A DNA stretch of 48,293 bases from assembly GCA_023264735.1 (NCBI GenBank), contig JAHFVD010000014.1:1-48293 (forward strand). The letters run 5' to 3'. The notes beneath the pieces are model-generated. The model was not told where the DNA came from. It ran no database searches and saw only the letters and a list, made by a program, of their open reading frames with translations. Positions 8,925 to 18,097 of this stretch are shown in pieces. The number at the start of each line of letters is the position of its first letter. Positions within the stretch are counted from its first letter, which is position 1. Made by a program: the position numbers and the translations under genes. Origin of the DNA: Mycobacterium sp. Lineage in GTDB: Bacteria > Actinomycetota > Actinomycetes > Mycobacteriales > Mycobacteriaceae.

Positions 8925-10388
8925 TCAGGCCAGGCTGGCCCGGCCGTCGGCGTGCACCCGCACCTTGGCGCCCGCGATGTCGTCGGTCACGGTCACCGCT
9001 GCCGCCTCGGGATCGTCGATGAGCGCCATCGCCCTGGCGTCGTCGCTGGTCCGCACCGTCAGGAAAGCTTTCTCCGGACGCCCGTCACGGTCGAACGGCG
9101 TGGTCCAGGACTCCACCGTGCCCTCGCCGTCCCACTCCACCAGCGCTCGGCGGGTGGGCTCGCGGTCGACCTCGGCCTGGACGTCCTCCCAGCGGAAGGC
9201 GGCCGATGGCGGGGTGGCGCTGTAGACGCCGAAACTGTGCTTGGTGAGGTAGCCGCCGTTGGCGGTGATCAGGCCGTGTGCGGCCGGGTTGGCACGCAAC
9301 AGACCGGCCATGGTGGCGATCGAGTGCATGACGTAGTTGTTCCACGGTCCGCCGGCGAAGGTGAGCCCGCCGGTGACCGTCAACGGCCGCTGCGGGTCAT
9401 CGGTGGGCAGCCCGAGCTCCTGGGCGGCCACCTGCACCGCCGACGGGAAGCACGAATAGACGTCGACGTGGTCGAGGTCGTCGACGCCGACGCCGGCCAG
9501 TTCGAGGGCGCGACGGCCGCCGATCCGGATCGCCGGCGAGCGGTGCAGCTCGTCGCGTTCGGCCACCGCATAGGTGTCGTGGGAGTCGGTGCCGGCGTAC
9601 GGGAAGACCCACTGATCGCGCGGGATCTGCAGATAGGTGGCCTTCTCCGCGGAGCACAGGATGACCACGGCGGCCTGGTTGACCATGTTGTTGGAGTTCA
9701 TCAGCTTCGGGTACGGCCAGCTGATCATGCGGTTGTCCGGGCCGGCCTGCCCGATCTGCTCGGCAGTGCGCGCCTCGCGGCTCCACGCATGCGGATTGCC
9801 CGCCGCGACGTCGCTGAACCGCGCCCACAGCGTGGCGATGCGGTGCTGGTGCTCCTCGACGGTCTCACCGTTGGCGATCCGCAGCGCCTGCTCGAAGAGT
9901 GGATAGACGAACGACGGTCGGTCCAGGTTGATGCGATCTTCGGCCGGGCCCGACATGGGCACGTCCTCGCCGCCTGGCGGCACCGGCACCGTATCGTCCT
10001 GGCGGGTCCAGTCCGGCTTGATTCCCTTGGCGCGCAAGCGCATCCGCGTGCGCCAGGTCTCCCCACCGGCGAGCAGGACGACGTCGTTGCGGCCGTTCTG
10101 GATGTCCAGGCAGGCCTGGTTCACCAGTGATTGCGGAGTGTTGCCGCCGACCCCGGTATAGCGCGTGGCGGCCTCGGGCGCACCGATCCGCTGGCCCAGC
10201 AGCAGTCCGGGATCGCGGTAACGCCATGACAGCAGGTTGACCACCCGGATCGCGTCGACGGCCTGCAGCACCCGCGGATCGGCTGCCTGCCTGGCAGCCG
10301 CGACCATCAGGTCGACGGGTTCGATGTCGGCGTCGTCGTGTTGGTTGACCTGTCCGGCCCCGACGAGTACCGGCGTCCGAGGATCCAT
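8925..10388 (-). CDS. Thiolase-family acetyl-CoA acetyltransferase (Rv1867-like)
   Basis: This protein of 487 residues starts MDPRTPVLVGAGQVNQH, the N-terminal strand of thiolase-fold enzymes, at ATG 10388, preceded by AAGGGA. The core includes GVGGNTPQSLVNQACLDIQN (the usual position of the nucleophile loop), DVVLLAGGE, VDVYSCFPSAVQVAA and GGLTFAGGPWNNYVMHSIA. A C-terminal extension of about 100 residues ends DIAGAKVRVHADGRASL, as in the Rv1867 group. The classic NEAFA motif is not present. Members are annotated as acetyl-CoA acetyltransferases, but the substrate is unproven. The nearby aldehyde dehydrogenase and CaiB transferase suggest breakdown of a small acyl or aldehyde compound. A perfect palindrome at 10418-10433 lies in its promoter region. 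Confidence 0.9.
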   Translation of the reverse strand: MDPRTPVLVGAGQVNQHDDADIEPVDLMVAAARQAADPRVLQAVDAIRVVNLLSWRYRDPGLLLGQRIGAPEAATRYTGVGGNTPQSLVNQACLDIQNGRNDVVLLAGGETWRTRMRLRAKGIKPDWTRQDDTVPVPPGGEDVPMSGPAEDRINLDRPSFVYPLFEQALRIANGETVEEHQHRIATLWARFSDVAAGNPHAWSREARTAEQIGQAGPDNRMISWPYPKLMNSNNMVNQAAVVILCSAEKATYLQIPRDQWVFPYAGTDSHDTYAVAERDELHRSPAIRIGGRRALELAGVGVDDLDHVDVYSCFPSAVQVAAQELGLPTDDPQRPLTVTGGLTFAGGPWNNYVMHSIATMAGLLRANPAAHGLITANGGYLTKHSFGVYSATPPSAAFRWEDVQAEVDREPTRRALVEWDGEGTVESWTTPFDRDGRPEKAFLTVRTSDDARAMALIDDPEAAAVTVTDDIAGAKVRVHADGRASLA

Positions 10389-10417
10389 CGACGATCCCTT
10401 CCGTAGTCGTGGCGGTG

Positions 10418-10433
10418 TTTGACGGCCGTCAAA
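10418..10433. promoter_or_regulatory. 16-bp perfect palindrome in the thiolase/hydrolase divergent region
   Basis: TTTGACGGCCGTCAAA is a perfect 16-bp dyad about 30 bases upstream of the thiolase start and 63 bases upstream of the divergent hydrolase. Each arm contains TTGACG, so the dyad would cover a -35 element on either strand. The size and symmetry fit a TetR-family operator. No TetR gene is in the window. Confidence 0.5.
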
Positions 10434-10495
10434 ACCTAGCACCGCCCGGTGGGGGCAGAGACGATCGGTGTCGGCGGCCATGCCACGATGCCGCC

Positions 10496-11167
10496 ATGAC
10501 GGTGGTTCTGGTGCACGGTAATCCAGAGACCGACGCGATCTGGGGCCCGCTGGTCGCAGAACTCGGTCGCGACGACGTGGTGCGGTTGTCGCCGCCGGGA
10601 TTCGGGGCGCCGATGCCCGCGGATTTCTCGATGACGTACCTGGCCTACCGCGATTGGCTGGAAGGCGAGCTGGAACGCTTCGATACCCCCGTCGACCTGG
10701 TCGGCCACGATTGGGGCGGCGGCCACGTGATCAACCTCGTCATGCACCGCCCGGAACTGGTGCGCAGCTGGGCCAGCGACGTGCTGGGCATCCTGCACCC
10801 CGACTACGTCTGGCATGACATGGCGCAGGTGTGGCAGACACCGGACGCCGGCGAAGAACTGGTCGAGGCGATGATCGGCGGCTCGGTGGAGGACCGGGTC
10901 CCCCAGCTGACGCTGCTCGGCATTCCCGAGGACGTCGCCACCGAATTCGCCGTCGCGCAAGGGCCTGAGATGGGCCGGGCCATTCTGGCGCTATACCGCT
11001 CGGCCACCGAAGACACCTATGTCGGTAGCGATGACCTGCGGCGGGACGCAGCCGCGCGGGCCGGAGCCCGCACCGAGGTGCTCGACGGCCTCGGGCACTG
11101 GTGGATGCTGCAGGATCCCGCGCGAGGCGCGCAGGCACTCGCCGATTTCTGGTTCTCACTGCGCTAA
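10496..11167 (+). CDS. Small alpha/beta-hydrolase with Asp-type nucleophile elbow
   Basis: This cytoplasmic protein of 223 residues has the oxyanion-hole motif VLVHGNP near the N-terminus and the elbow VGHDWGGGHV. The HDWGG form puts Asp at the nucleophile position, as in epoxide hydrolases and haloalkane dehalogenases. The late histidine is in LDGLGHWWMLQD. At 223 residues it is shorter than typical members of those families (about 280-300), with a reduced cap domain. ATG 10496 was chosen because the upstream in-frame extension to 10409 overlaps the promoter region of the divergent thiolase. Its substrate is unknown. It shares the divergent promoter and palindrome with the thiolase gene, which hints at a linked pathway. 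Confidence 0.8.
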   Translation: MTVVLVHGNPETDAIWGPLVAELGRDDVVRLSPPGFGAPMPADFSMTYLAYRDWLEGELERFDTPVDLVGHDWGGGHVINLVMHRPELVRSWASDVLGILHPDYVWHDMAQVWQTPDAGEELVEAMIGGSVEDRVPQLTLLGIPEDVATEFAVAQGPEMGRAILALYRSATEDTYVGSDDLRRDAAARAGARTEVLDGLGHWWMLQDPARGAQALADFWFSLR

Positions 11168-11187
11168 ACCCTGGCGCACCGGGGTTT
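11166..11187 (+). terminator. Terminator overlapping the hydrolase stop codon
   Basis: AAACCCTGG (11166-11174) pairs with CCGGGGTTT (11179-11187) through 9 bp, including one T-G, around a CGCA tetraloop. GTTTGTTTGG follows. The stem begins within the TAA stop codon. Confidence 0.75.
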
Positions 11188-11247
11188 GTTTGGGGGCATG
11201 GCGGGTAAGCGGTCGGAGAAGTCCCCCAACAAGGAAGTGAGGGCCGC

Positions 11248-11661
11248 ATGCCTCTCGGATCGAGAACGATGTCCAGGGCCGCAATGGCGTTGGTTGGCGG
11301 AGCCGCAGTACTGACGTTGACCGTCGGCTGTGGTGGAAGCGGCGACTCCGGTAAGAGTTCGACGTCGACGACGACCACAACGCCGACGACCACGTCGTCA
11401 CTGGTGACAACGACGACCAGCCCGACCGACACGATGGCTCCGGGTGGCACCGGCACCGCGCCCGGTGGCGTGACGGGCACGGCTCCCGGTGTCGAGGGCG
11501 GTGCCGGACCGGGCGGTGTCAGCGGATCGGCCCCCGGTGTCCAGGGCGGTGCCGGACCGGGCGGTGTCAGCGGATCGGCCCCCGGTGTCCAGGGCGGTGC
11601 CGGACCCGGCGGTGCCGGTGGCTGCATCAACGGCGTGGGTTGCATCGGGACGGGCGGCTAG
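11248..11661 (+). CDS. Secreted Thr/Gly-rich lipoprotein with tandem 16-residue repeats
   Basis: This protein of 137 residues has an N-terminal signal (MALVGGAAVLTLTVGC) ending in a lipobox-like TVGC with lipidation candidate Cys28. A Thr/Ser-rich linker follows (residues 37-62) that could be O-mannosylated. Three 16-residue repeats occupy residues 73-120, with unit GGVSGSAPGVQGGAGP. Copies two and three are identical in DNA, and copy one reads GGVTGTAPGVEGGAGP. The tail has two cysteines in GGCINGVGCIG. An AAGGAAGTGAGG stretch precedes ATG 11248; ATG 11269 is an alternative. I recognise no family. It sits alone between two terminator-like structures. A surface-exposed anchored protein is the likely reading. 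Confidence 0.75.
   Translation: MPLGSRTMSRAAMALVGGAAVLTLTVGCGGSGDSGKSSTSTTTTTPTTTSSLVTTTTSPTDTMAPGGTGTAPGGVTGTAPGVEGGAGPGGVSGSAPGVQGGAGPGGVSGSAPGVQGGAGPGGAGGCINGVGCIGTGG
11464..11607 (+). repeat. Three 48-bp tandem repeats inside the lipoprotein gene
   Basis: The units are 11464-11511, 11512-11559 and 11560-11607. The second and third units have the same sequence, and the first encodes the same residues except for three changes (S to T twice, Q to E). Identity at the DNA level indicates a recent duplication, so copy number may vary between strains. Confidence 0.9.
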
Positions 11662-11683
11662 CCCAACCAGACCCACCTAGGCC

Positions 11684-11733
11684 AGTGGCCACTTGTGACG
11701 CGGGTCCGACCCAGCGTGTCGCAAGTGGCCACT
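11684..11733. terminator. Nested inverted repeat between convergent genes, possible bidirectional terminator
   Basis: AGTGGCCACTTG (11684-11695) pairs with CAAGTGGCCACT (11722-11733), a perfect 12-bp stem. Each arm holds its own 10-bp palindrome AGTGGCCACT. The loop has a second small stem, GGGT-CCG-ACCC. It lies between the convergent lipoprotein and aldehyde dehydrogenase genes and touches the latter's stop codon. Confidence 0.55.
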
Positions 11734-13169
11734 CAGGTCTGTGCGGGCCCGACCCGGTAGATCGACTTGAGTGAGAAGAACGCGTCCAGTCCCTCGGGCC
11801 CGAGTTCGCGGCCGATACCGCTGGCCTTCACTCCCCCGAACGGCGCGCGGAAATCCAGCTGGTAGTCGTTGATCCCCACGGTGCCGGTGTGCACCGCCCT
11901 GGCCACCTCGGTGGCGCGCTCGTCGTCGGTGGACCACACCGTCCCGGCCAGGCCGAACTCGCTGTCATTGGCCAGCGTGATGGCCTCGTCGTCGCCGTCG
12001 TACGGGATCACCGCCAGCACCGGACCGAAGATCTCCTCCTGGGCGATGCGGTCGGCGTTGTTCACGTCGGCGAATACCGTCGGTGAGACGAACCAGCCAC
12101 GTTTCTGATCGGCCGGAACCGAGCCGCCCGCAACGAGTTTCGCCGCGCTGTTCTTGCCAGCATCGATGTAGCCGAGCACCCGATCGCGCTGGCGGGCACT
12201 GACCAGTGGGCCGATGTCGGTCGCCTTGTCCAGCGGGTCACCGACAGTGAGGCCGTCGACCATATCGACGAGCGCACCCAGCACCTCGTCATAGCGCGAC
12301 CGGGGCGCCAGAATCCGCGAACTGAGGTGGCAGGTCTGGCCGTTGTTGACGAACGACGCCGTCCGCAGTCCTTTCATGGTGGCGTCCAGATCTGCGTCAT
12401 CGAGGATGATCGCCGCGGACTTGCCGCCCAGCTCGAGGGTGACCGGCCGCAGCAGCCGTCCGCACACCTCGCCGATGAGGCGACCCGCTGCCGTCGATCC
12501 GGTGAACGTGACCTTGTCGACGCCGGGGTGGGCCACCAGGTGGGCGCCCGCGGCCGCGCCACCGGGCACCACGTTGAGTACACCAGGCGGCAGCCCCGCT
12601 TCCGCGGCGGCCTCGGCGAAAACCAAAGCGTCCAAGGCTGTTTCGGGGGCGGCCTTGAGCACCACCGTGCAGCCGGCCGCGAGTGCCGGCGCCAGCTTGA
12701 ACGCGGCCAGCGCCTGCGGGTAATTCCACGGCACAATCGCGGCCACCACCCCGACGGCCTCCCGGCGCACGACCGTGTGCCCGATCATGCTCGGGCGGAT
12801 CTCCTCGATCGGGGTCTCGGTGATCAGTTGGGCGTAGTAGCGCACCAATGCGGCCGGGAACCGGCCATTCGCCCCGCGGGACAACGACATCGGCATGCCG
12901 TTCTCCCGAGTCACCAATTCGTCGGTGCCGCGAGCACGCTGGTCCAGCGCGGCAGCGAAGGCGGTCAGCACCGCCGCACGATGATCCGGTGACGCAGACT
13001 GCCACCCGGACAACGCCGCCCCGGCCGCGGCTACCGCGGCGTCGATCTCGGCCTCGGTTGCGCTGGCACCGTCACCGAGCGCCTCGCCGGTGGCCGCCTC
13101 GATCACCGGCTGCACCGCCTCAGCGGCCTGAAATTGGCCGTCGATGAAAATCTGTGCCGCCGTGCTCAT
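11733..13169 (-). CDS. NAD(P)-dependent aldehyde dehydrogenase
   Basis: This protein of 478 residues spans the full ALDH fold and would oxidise an aldehyde to its acid in the cytoplasm. Motifs in order: IVPWNYP, VVLKAAPETAL, the Rossmann turn VTFTGSTAAGR, the general base Glu in LELGGKSA, the catalytic Cys in VNNGQTCHLSSR, EEIFGPVLAV and the C-terminal FGGVKASGIGRELG. ATG 13169 overlaps the TGA of the upstream CaiB gene as ATGA, so the two are translationally coupled and should work on one pathway. ALDH next to a CoA-transferase and a thiolase suggests catabolism of an aldehyde-yielding carboxylic acid. The specific substrate cannot be read from the sequence. Confidence 0.95.
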   Translation of the reverse strand: MSTAAQIFIDGQFQAAEAVQPVIEAATGEALGDGASATEAEIDAAVAAAGAALSGWQSASPDHRAAVLTAFAAALDQRARGTDELVTRENGMPMSLSRGANGRFPAALVRYYAQLITETPIEEIRPSMIGHTVVRREAVGVVAAIVPWNYPQALAAFKLAPALAAGCTVVLKAAPETALDALVFAEAAAEAGLPPGVLNVVPGGAAAGAHLVAHPGVDKVTFTGSTAAGRLIGEVCGRLLRPVTLELGGKSAAIILDDADLDATMKGLRTASFVNNGQTCHLSSRILAPRSRYDEVLGALVDMVDGLTVGDPLDKATDIGPLVSARQRDRVLGYIDAGKNSAAKLVAGGSVPADQKRGWFVSPTVFADVNNADRIAQEEIFGPVLAVIPYDGDDEAITLANDSEFGLAGTVWSTDDERATEVARAVHTGTVGINDYQLDFRAPFGGVKASGIGRELGPEGLDAFFSLKSIYRVGPAQT

Positions 13170-15529
13170 CTGCTCACTCCTGTGGTCTCGGTGTCCGCGG
13201 AATCCGGACTTGCCGCCTCCGCGGCGGGGGTTGCGAACAGCACCCCGTCGGCGATCAATTGCTCGATGTCATCGTCGGCCAGGCCCAGCACATCTCGGCA
13301 CACCTGGCGGGTGTCGGCGCCGGGAAGCGGCGCCGGGCGTTGCGGGGCTGGCGGGATATGGCGGTACGGCGCGGGCCCGGCTTCGGTGGGCAGCGGCGCG
13401 TCGAACAGCGGATGGACCATGTCGCTGAACACATTTCGCGACCGGAGCTGTGGGTCGTCGTGCAGGTCGGTTGCCCGGTACATCGGGCCAGCGGGAACAC
13501 CAGCAGCCTGCAGCTGCGCGGCGACCTGGATCGGCGACCGCTCCAGCACCCAGGTTGCCAGCTCGCCGTGCCCGGTCACCTCGGCGATCGCCTGCGAATC
13601 GGCGTCGGAGCGCACCGACACCACACACCATTCGTCGTCACCGGCGCACGGCAGCACCAGGTGCGTGGTGGGATCCGGATCGACCCGCTCGGCCCCGGTC
13701 GCCGCCGCGGCCAATGTCACGTACAGCGTGTCGAGTTGGTTGATCACCGCCTCGGCCTGGGAGACGTGGATGCGGGCACCGACACCGTCGCGCTCGCGCC
13801 GGATCAGCCCGGCCAGCGCGCCGATCGCGCTGATCCGCCCGACGACATGGTCGGGGAAGATCGTTGTCGCGTCGTAGAACGCGTGCCGTGCGGTGGGCGC
13901 CGGCGGCTCCTCCGATGTCCACAACCGGGTCACCCCGATGGTGGCGCGCACCAGTGGGCCGTAGCCCATGCGCTTGCTCCAGGGGCCGGTGTCGCCGAAC
14001 GCGCTGCTTTCGGCGACCACCAGACCGGGATTGAGCTCGTGCAGCCGCTCGTGGGAAAAGCCCAGTGCGGGCAGGGTTCCCGGCTTGAAGTTGGCGAAGA
14101 CGGCATCCGATGCGGACACCAGCCGACTGAAGACGTCGGCGCCCGCCGGGCTGCGCAGCTCCAGGCCGAGGCCGAGGTTGTTGCGGTGCGCCCTGGCGAA
14201 GGACTCACTGATCTGCTGATGCGGGCCCTTCTGGCGCAGCCCGTCGGGATAGCTCGAGCTCTCGACCTTGATCACCTCGGCGCCGAGATCGGCGAACAGC
14301 CGGCTGAGTTCCCCGCCCGCCACGATGACGCCCAGATCCAGGACTCGAATGCCCTCCAGCGGCCGGGCGCCCACGCCACGGGATGCACTCGGGGCGAATG
14401 GTGTTGACTCCCAGCGGTTGTCGTCGCCCCCGAGCCCGGGTGCCTGAGTGCGATAGCCGGCATGGGTGCCGTCGACCACCCAGTAACCCACCGGCACGCG
14501 GGCGGCAACACCGGGCGCCAACTCGGTGTCGACCAGCGCCCCGACCGCGGCAAGGTGCTCGGACCCCAATGCGTGCGACGGAGTCAGGACGGCCGCGATC
14601 GGCACCCCGTGCGCCTGGCCCTCGGCCACCAGCTGCTTCATCGTCCGGTCCGCGAACAAGGCCGCCATCAGTTGGCTCAACTCGCCGAATGCCTTGGTGC
14701 GGGCCACAATCGAGTCGAAGCTGGGATCCTGGAACTGCTCGGGCTCCCCCAGCCACGCCCGCATGCCGTGCCATTGCCGCGGCGCGAGAACGCAGAGCCG
14801 GACGTAGCCGTCCTGGCAGGCGAAGATCGGATAGGAGTCCTGGTTCCTCGGCCTGCCCCGCCACCGTTCGGCCGCGTTGCGTGCGGTCGCGGCCTGACCC
14901 TGCGTGCCGAATGCCGGATCCAATGTCAAGACCACCGCGTCGAAGCGGGAGAAGTCGACGTAATCGCCTGTTCCGCAGCGCAATCGGTTGAAGTAGGCGA
15001 CCAGCACCGCCCACGCCGCCTGCACCGCCGCGGTAGCCGACGCGATGCCGTCCGGGGGCAGCACCGGGGTGCCGGTTGCCGGGCCCGAGCGGGACAACGC
15101 CGAGGACATCGCGTAGAGCACCGCGTCGGTGGCCTGCCAGGACGCGTGCGGACCCTGCGTCCCGAAATCGGTGACCGACATGGTGACCAACCCTGCGAAC
15201 TGGTCGGCCAGCGCAGCGCACGAGGTACCGAAGGCCGCCGTCAGTCCGGGTGTCCCACTGTCGATGACGATGTCGGCGCCGGCGGCCAATTCGAAAAACG
15301 TGCTGCGGTCGGCATCGTCGGAGGGATCGAGCACGGTGCCGCGCTTGTTGGCGTTGTGCAGGGCGAACGGGACGCTGACCCCGTCCAGCGTGGGCCGGGC
15401 ATGGCGCGCGGGGCTGCCGCCGGGCGGCTCGATCTTGATGACGTCGGCGCCGAGGTCGGCCAGCAGACGGGTGACCCCGTCGCCGGTCTCCCCACACAAA
15501 TCAAGAACCCGCACCGAGGAGAGCAACAC
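13166..15529 (-). CDS. Double-domain CaiB/BaiF CoA-transferase (Rv1866-like)
   Basis: About 787 residues contain two CaiB/BaiF family III CoA-transferase modules in tandem. The first opens SSVRVLDLCGETGDG followed by RLLADLGADVIKIEPPGG. The second opens near residue 390 with LEGIRVLDLGVIVAGG and RLFADLGAEVIKVE. These enzymes move CoA between a thioester and a free acid through an Asp-linked intermediate. The fused layout is like Rv1866, which also precedes a thiolase gene. GTG 15529 begins at the conserved VRVLDL strand without a clear ribosome site. A TACTAG element just upstream would allow nearly leaderless translation. GTG 15580 is an in-frame alternative adding 17 residues. It is coupled to the aldehyde dehydrogenase and divergent from phosphoketolase. 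Confidence 0.88.
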   Translation of the reverse strand: MLLSSVRVLDLCGETGDGVTRLLADLGADVIKIEPPGGSPARHARPTLDGVSVPFALHNANKRGTVLDPSDDADRSTFFELAAGADIVIDSGTPGLTAAFGTSCAALADQFAGLVTMSVTDFGTQGPHASWQATDAVLYAMSSALSRSGPATGTPVLPPDGIASATAAVQAAWAVLVAYFNRLRCGTGDYVDFSRFDAVVLTLDPAFGTQGQAATARNAAERWRGRPRNQDSYPIFACQDGYVRLCVLAPRQWHGMRAWLGEPEQFQDPSFDSIVARTKAFGELSQLMAALFADRTMKQLVAEGQAHGVPIAAVLTPSHALGSEHLAAVGALVDTELAPGVAARVPVGYWVVDGTHAGYRTQAPGLGGDDNRWESTPFAPSASRGVGARPLEGIRVLDLGVIVAGGELSRLFADLGAEVIKVESSSYPDGLRQKGPHQQISESFARAHRNNLGLGLELRSPAGADVFSRLVSASDAVFANFKPGTLPALGFSHERLHELNPGLVVAESSAFGDTGPWSKRMGYGPLVRATIGVTRLWTSEEPPAPTARHAFYDATTIFPDHVVGRISAIGALAGLIRRERDGVGARIHVSQAEAVINQLDTLYVTLAAAATGAERVDPDPTTHLVLPCAGDDEWCVVSVRSDADSQAIAEVTGHGELATWVLERSPIQVAAQLQAAGVPAGPMYRATDLHDDPQLRSRNVFSDMVHPLFDAPLPTEAGPAPYRHIPPAPQRPAPLPGADTRQVCRDVLGLADDDIEQLIADGVLFATPAAEAASPDSADTETTGVSR

Positions 15530-15609
15530 CTGAACCAGCCTAGTAGAGCGGTCCGTGAACAAACGGTGCCCCGCAGGCACGGTCGCGCCGATCGGAGTTG
15601 GATGGGGAC

Positions 15610-18036
15610 ATGGAGTCGATAAGCGAACAGACCATCGCCCAACTCGATGGCTGGTGGCGCGCCGCCAACTATCTCTCCGTCGGTCAGATCTACCTACTCG
15701 ACAACCCGCTGCTACGGACGCCGCTGACCCGCGAGGACGTCAAACCCCGACTGCTCGGGCACTGGGGCACGACCCCGGGATTGAACTTCCTCTACGCGCA
15801 TCTCAACCGCGCCATCAAAGCGCGCGAGCAGTCGACCATCTACGTGACCGGACCCGGCCACGGCGGTCCCGGGCTGGTGGCCAACGCCTACCTGGACGGC
15901 ACCTACACCGAGACCTACCCCGACATCACCCAGGACGCCGAAGGCCTGCGCCGGTTGTTCCGCCAGTTCTCCTTCCCCGGCGGCATCCCGTCGCACGTCG
16001 CCCCGGAAACCCCCGGTTCGATCCACGAGGGCGGGGAACTCGGCTATGCGCTGTCGCACGCCTATGGCGCAGCCTTCGACAACCCGGACCTGCTGGTGGT
16101 CGCGGTGGTCGGCGACGGCGAGGCCGAGACCGGTGCGCTGGCCACCAGCTGGCACTCCAACAAGTTCCTCAACACCGCCAATGACGGCGTGGTGCTGCCG
16201 ATCCTTCATCTCAACGGCTACAAGATCGCCAACCCGACCGTGCTGGCGCGCATCCCTGAAGACGAATTACGCAGTCTGATGGTCGGATTGGGGCATCAGC
16301 CGTACTTCTTCGAAGTGCCCGACGACGGGTCGACCGATCACGCCGACGCGCATCGCCGATTCGCCGCGCTGCTGGACGACATCCTGGATCGGATCACCGA
16401 AATCAAGGCGTCTCCCGATGCGGAGCGCCCGGCCTGGCCGATGATCGTGTTCCGCACCCCGAAGGGGTGGACCGGACCCGCCACCATCGACGGCAAGAAG
16501 ACCACCGGCTCGTGGCGCGCGCATCAGGTCCCGCTGGCCAGCGCCCGCGACACCCCCGAACACCTTCAGGTGCTGGCGCAGTGGCTGGCCTCGTACCGGG
16601 CCGAGGAGTTGTTCGACGCCGACGGCAAGCTGGATCCCGACATCGCCGCACTCGCGCCGCCGGGCCAGTTGCGGATGAGCGAAAACCCGCACACCAATGG
16701 CGGATTGCTGCTCAAGGATCTGCGCCTGCCGGACTTCCGGACGTTCGGCGTGGACGTGCCTGCGCCCGGTGCCACCGTCGCCGAGGCGACCCGCGTGCTC
16801 GGGCAGTGGCTGACCGAGGTGATCCGGCTCAACCCGGACAACTTCCGGATCTTCGGACCCGACGAGACCGCATCCAACCGCCTGCAGTCAGTCTTCGAGG
16901 TGACGGACAAGCAATGGGATGCCGAGTTCGTCGGCCCCGAGGTCGACGAGCATCTGGCCCGAGCCGGCCGGGTGATCGAGATGCTCTCCGAACACCAGTG
17001 CCAGGGCTGGCTCGAGGGGTACCTGCTGACCGGCAGGCACGGGCTGTTCAACTGCTACGAAGCCTTCATCCACATCATCGACTCGATGTTCAACCAGCAC
17101 GCCAAATGGCTTAAGGTCACCAACCACATCCCGTGGCGCCGCCCGATCGCTAGCCTCAATTACCTTCTGTCCAGCCATGTTTGGCGCCAGGACCACAACG
17201 GCTTCAGTCATCAGGACCCGGGTTTCATCGACCACGTCGTCAACAAACGCGCCGAGGTCGTGCGGGTGTACCTGCCGCCGGACGCCAACACCTTGCTCTC
17301 GACCTACGACCACTGCCTGCGCTCGCGCCAGTACGTCAACGTCGTCGTCGCCGGGAAACAGCCGGCCCCCAACTTCCTCACCATGGACGAAGCCATCGCG
17401 CATTGCACCCGCGGGCTGGGTATCTGGGAATGGGCCGGCAACGAGACGGTCGGCGAGGAACCCGACGTGGTGATCGCCGCCGCCGGCGACGTGCCGACGC
17501 TGGAAGCGCTGGCCGCCGTCGACCTGCTGCGCCAGCACTTGCCCGAGCTTCGGGTGCGCTTCGTGAACGTCGTGGATCTCATGCGTCTGCAGGACGACAC
17601 CGAACACCCACACGGGCTGTCCAACCGGGCCTTCGACGGGATCTTCACCGAGGACAAGCCCGTCATCTTCGCCTACCACGGCTACCCATGGCTCATCCAT
17701 CGGCTGACCTACCGCCGCAGCAACGACAGCCGCATCCACGTGCGTGGCTACAAGGAGGAGGGCACCACCACGACACCGTTCGACATGGTGATGCTCAACG
17801 ACCTGGACCGCTACCACCTCGTCATCGATGTCATCGACCGGGTGCCGGGCCTGGGATCCGCGTGCGCCACCCTGCGCCAGCAGATGGCCGACAAGCGTCT
17901 GGCCGCCCGCGAATACACCCGCGCCTACGGCGACGACCTCCCCGAGGTGCGCGACTGGGTTTGGCCGGACGCGCGCGGGACTCAGACGTCGGGGGCCGTC
18001 GATGCGGTGGCCGCTACCGGCGGGGACAACGAATAG
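15610..18036 (+). CDS. xfp: Phosphoketolase (xylulose-5-phosphate/fructose-6-phosphate)
   Basis: This thiamine diphosphate enzyme cleaves xylulose-5-phosphate or fructose-6-phosphate to acetyl phosphate plus a sugar phosphate, linking the pentose phosphate pathway to C2 metabolism. It has 808 residues, the usual size. Diagnostic blocks are [31 protein letters not shown] (ThDP site), [68 protein letters not shown] and [18 protein letters not shown] 15610 begins MESISEQTI; a TTG at 15598 sits too close to its GGAG. No acetate kinase or phosphotransacetylase gene is adjacent. The divergent gene is the CaiB transferase, with an 80-base shared promoter region. Confidence 0.97.
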   Translation: MESISEQTIAQLDGWWRAANYLSVGQIYLLDNPLLRTPLTREDVKPRLLGHWGTTPGLNFLYAHLNRAIKAREQSTIYVTGPGHGGPGLVANAYLDGTYTETYPDITQDAEGLRRLFRQFSFPGGIPSHVAPETPGSIHEGGELGYALSHAYGAAFDNPDLLVVAVVGDGEAETGALATSWHSNKFLNTANDGVVLPILHLNGYKIANPTVLARIPEDELRSLMVGLGHQPYFFEVPDDGSTDHADAHRRFAALLDDILDRITEIKASPDAERPAWPMIVFRTPKGWTGPATIDGKKTTGSWRAHQVPLASARDTPEHLQVLAQWLASYRAEELFDADGKLDPDIAALAPPGQLRMSENPHTNGGLLLKDLRLPDFRTFGVDVPAPGATVAEATRVLGQWLTEVIRLNPDNFRIFGPDETASNRLQSVFEVTDKQWDAEFVGPEVDEHLARAGRVIEMLSEHQCQGWLEGYLLTGRHGLFNCYEAFIHIIDSMFNQHAKWLKVTNHIPWRRPIASLNYLLSSHVWRQDHNGFSHQDPGFIDHVVNKRAEVVRVYLPPDANTLLSTYDHCLRSRQYVNVVVAGKQPAPNFLTMDEAIAHCTRGLGIWEWAGNETVGEEPDVVIAAAGDVPTLEALAAVDLLRQHLPELRVRFVNVVDLMRLQDDTEHPHGLSNRAFDGIFTEDKPVIFAYHGYPWLIHRLTYRRSNDSRIHVRGYKEEGTTTTPFDMVMLNDLDRYHLVIDVIDRVPGLGSACATLRQQMADKRLAAREYTRAYGDDLPEVRDWVWPDARGTQTSGAVDAVAATGGDNE

Positions 18037-18052
18037 CAACCTAGCTGGTTGC
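18036..18052 (+). terminator. Weak terminator after phosphoketolase
   Basis: GCAACC (18036-18041) and GGTTGC (18047-18052) form a perfect 6-bp stem around TAGCT at the stop codon. It has no T tract directly after it, so it is only a candidate. Confidence 0.4.
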
Positions 18053-18081
18053 GGCTGAACTGGGCATTTTGCGGCCACAGG

Positions 18082-18097
18082 TACACTTGGCCCGTTA
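18082..18097 (+). promoter_or_regulatory. Leaderless-type promoter of the CPBP gene
   Basis: TACACT at 18082-18087 fits a -10 box. The expected start of transcription, about 7 bases on, falls at 18094-18097, at or next to the ATG at 18097. No Shine-Dalgarno sequence is present, as expected for a leaderless mycobacterial mRNA. Confidence 0.5.
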
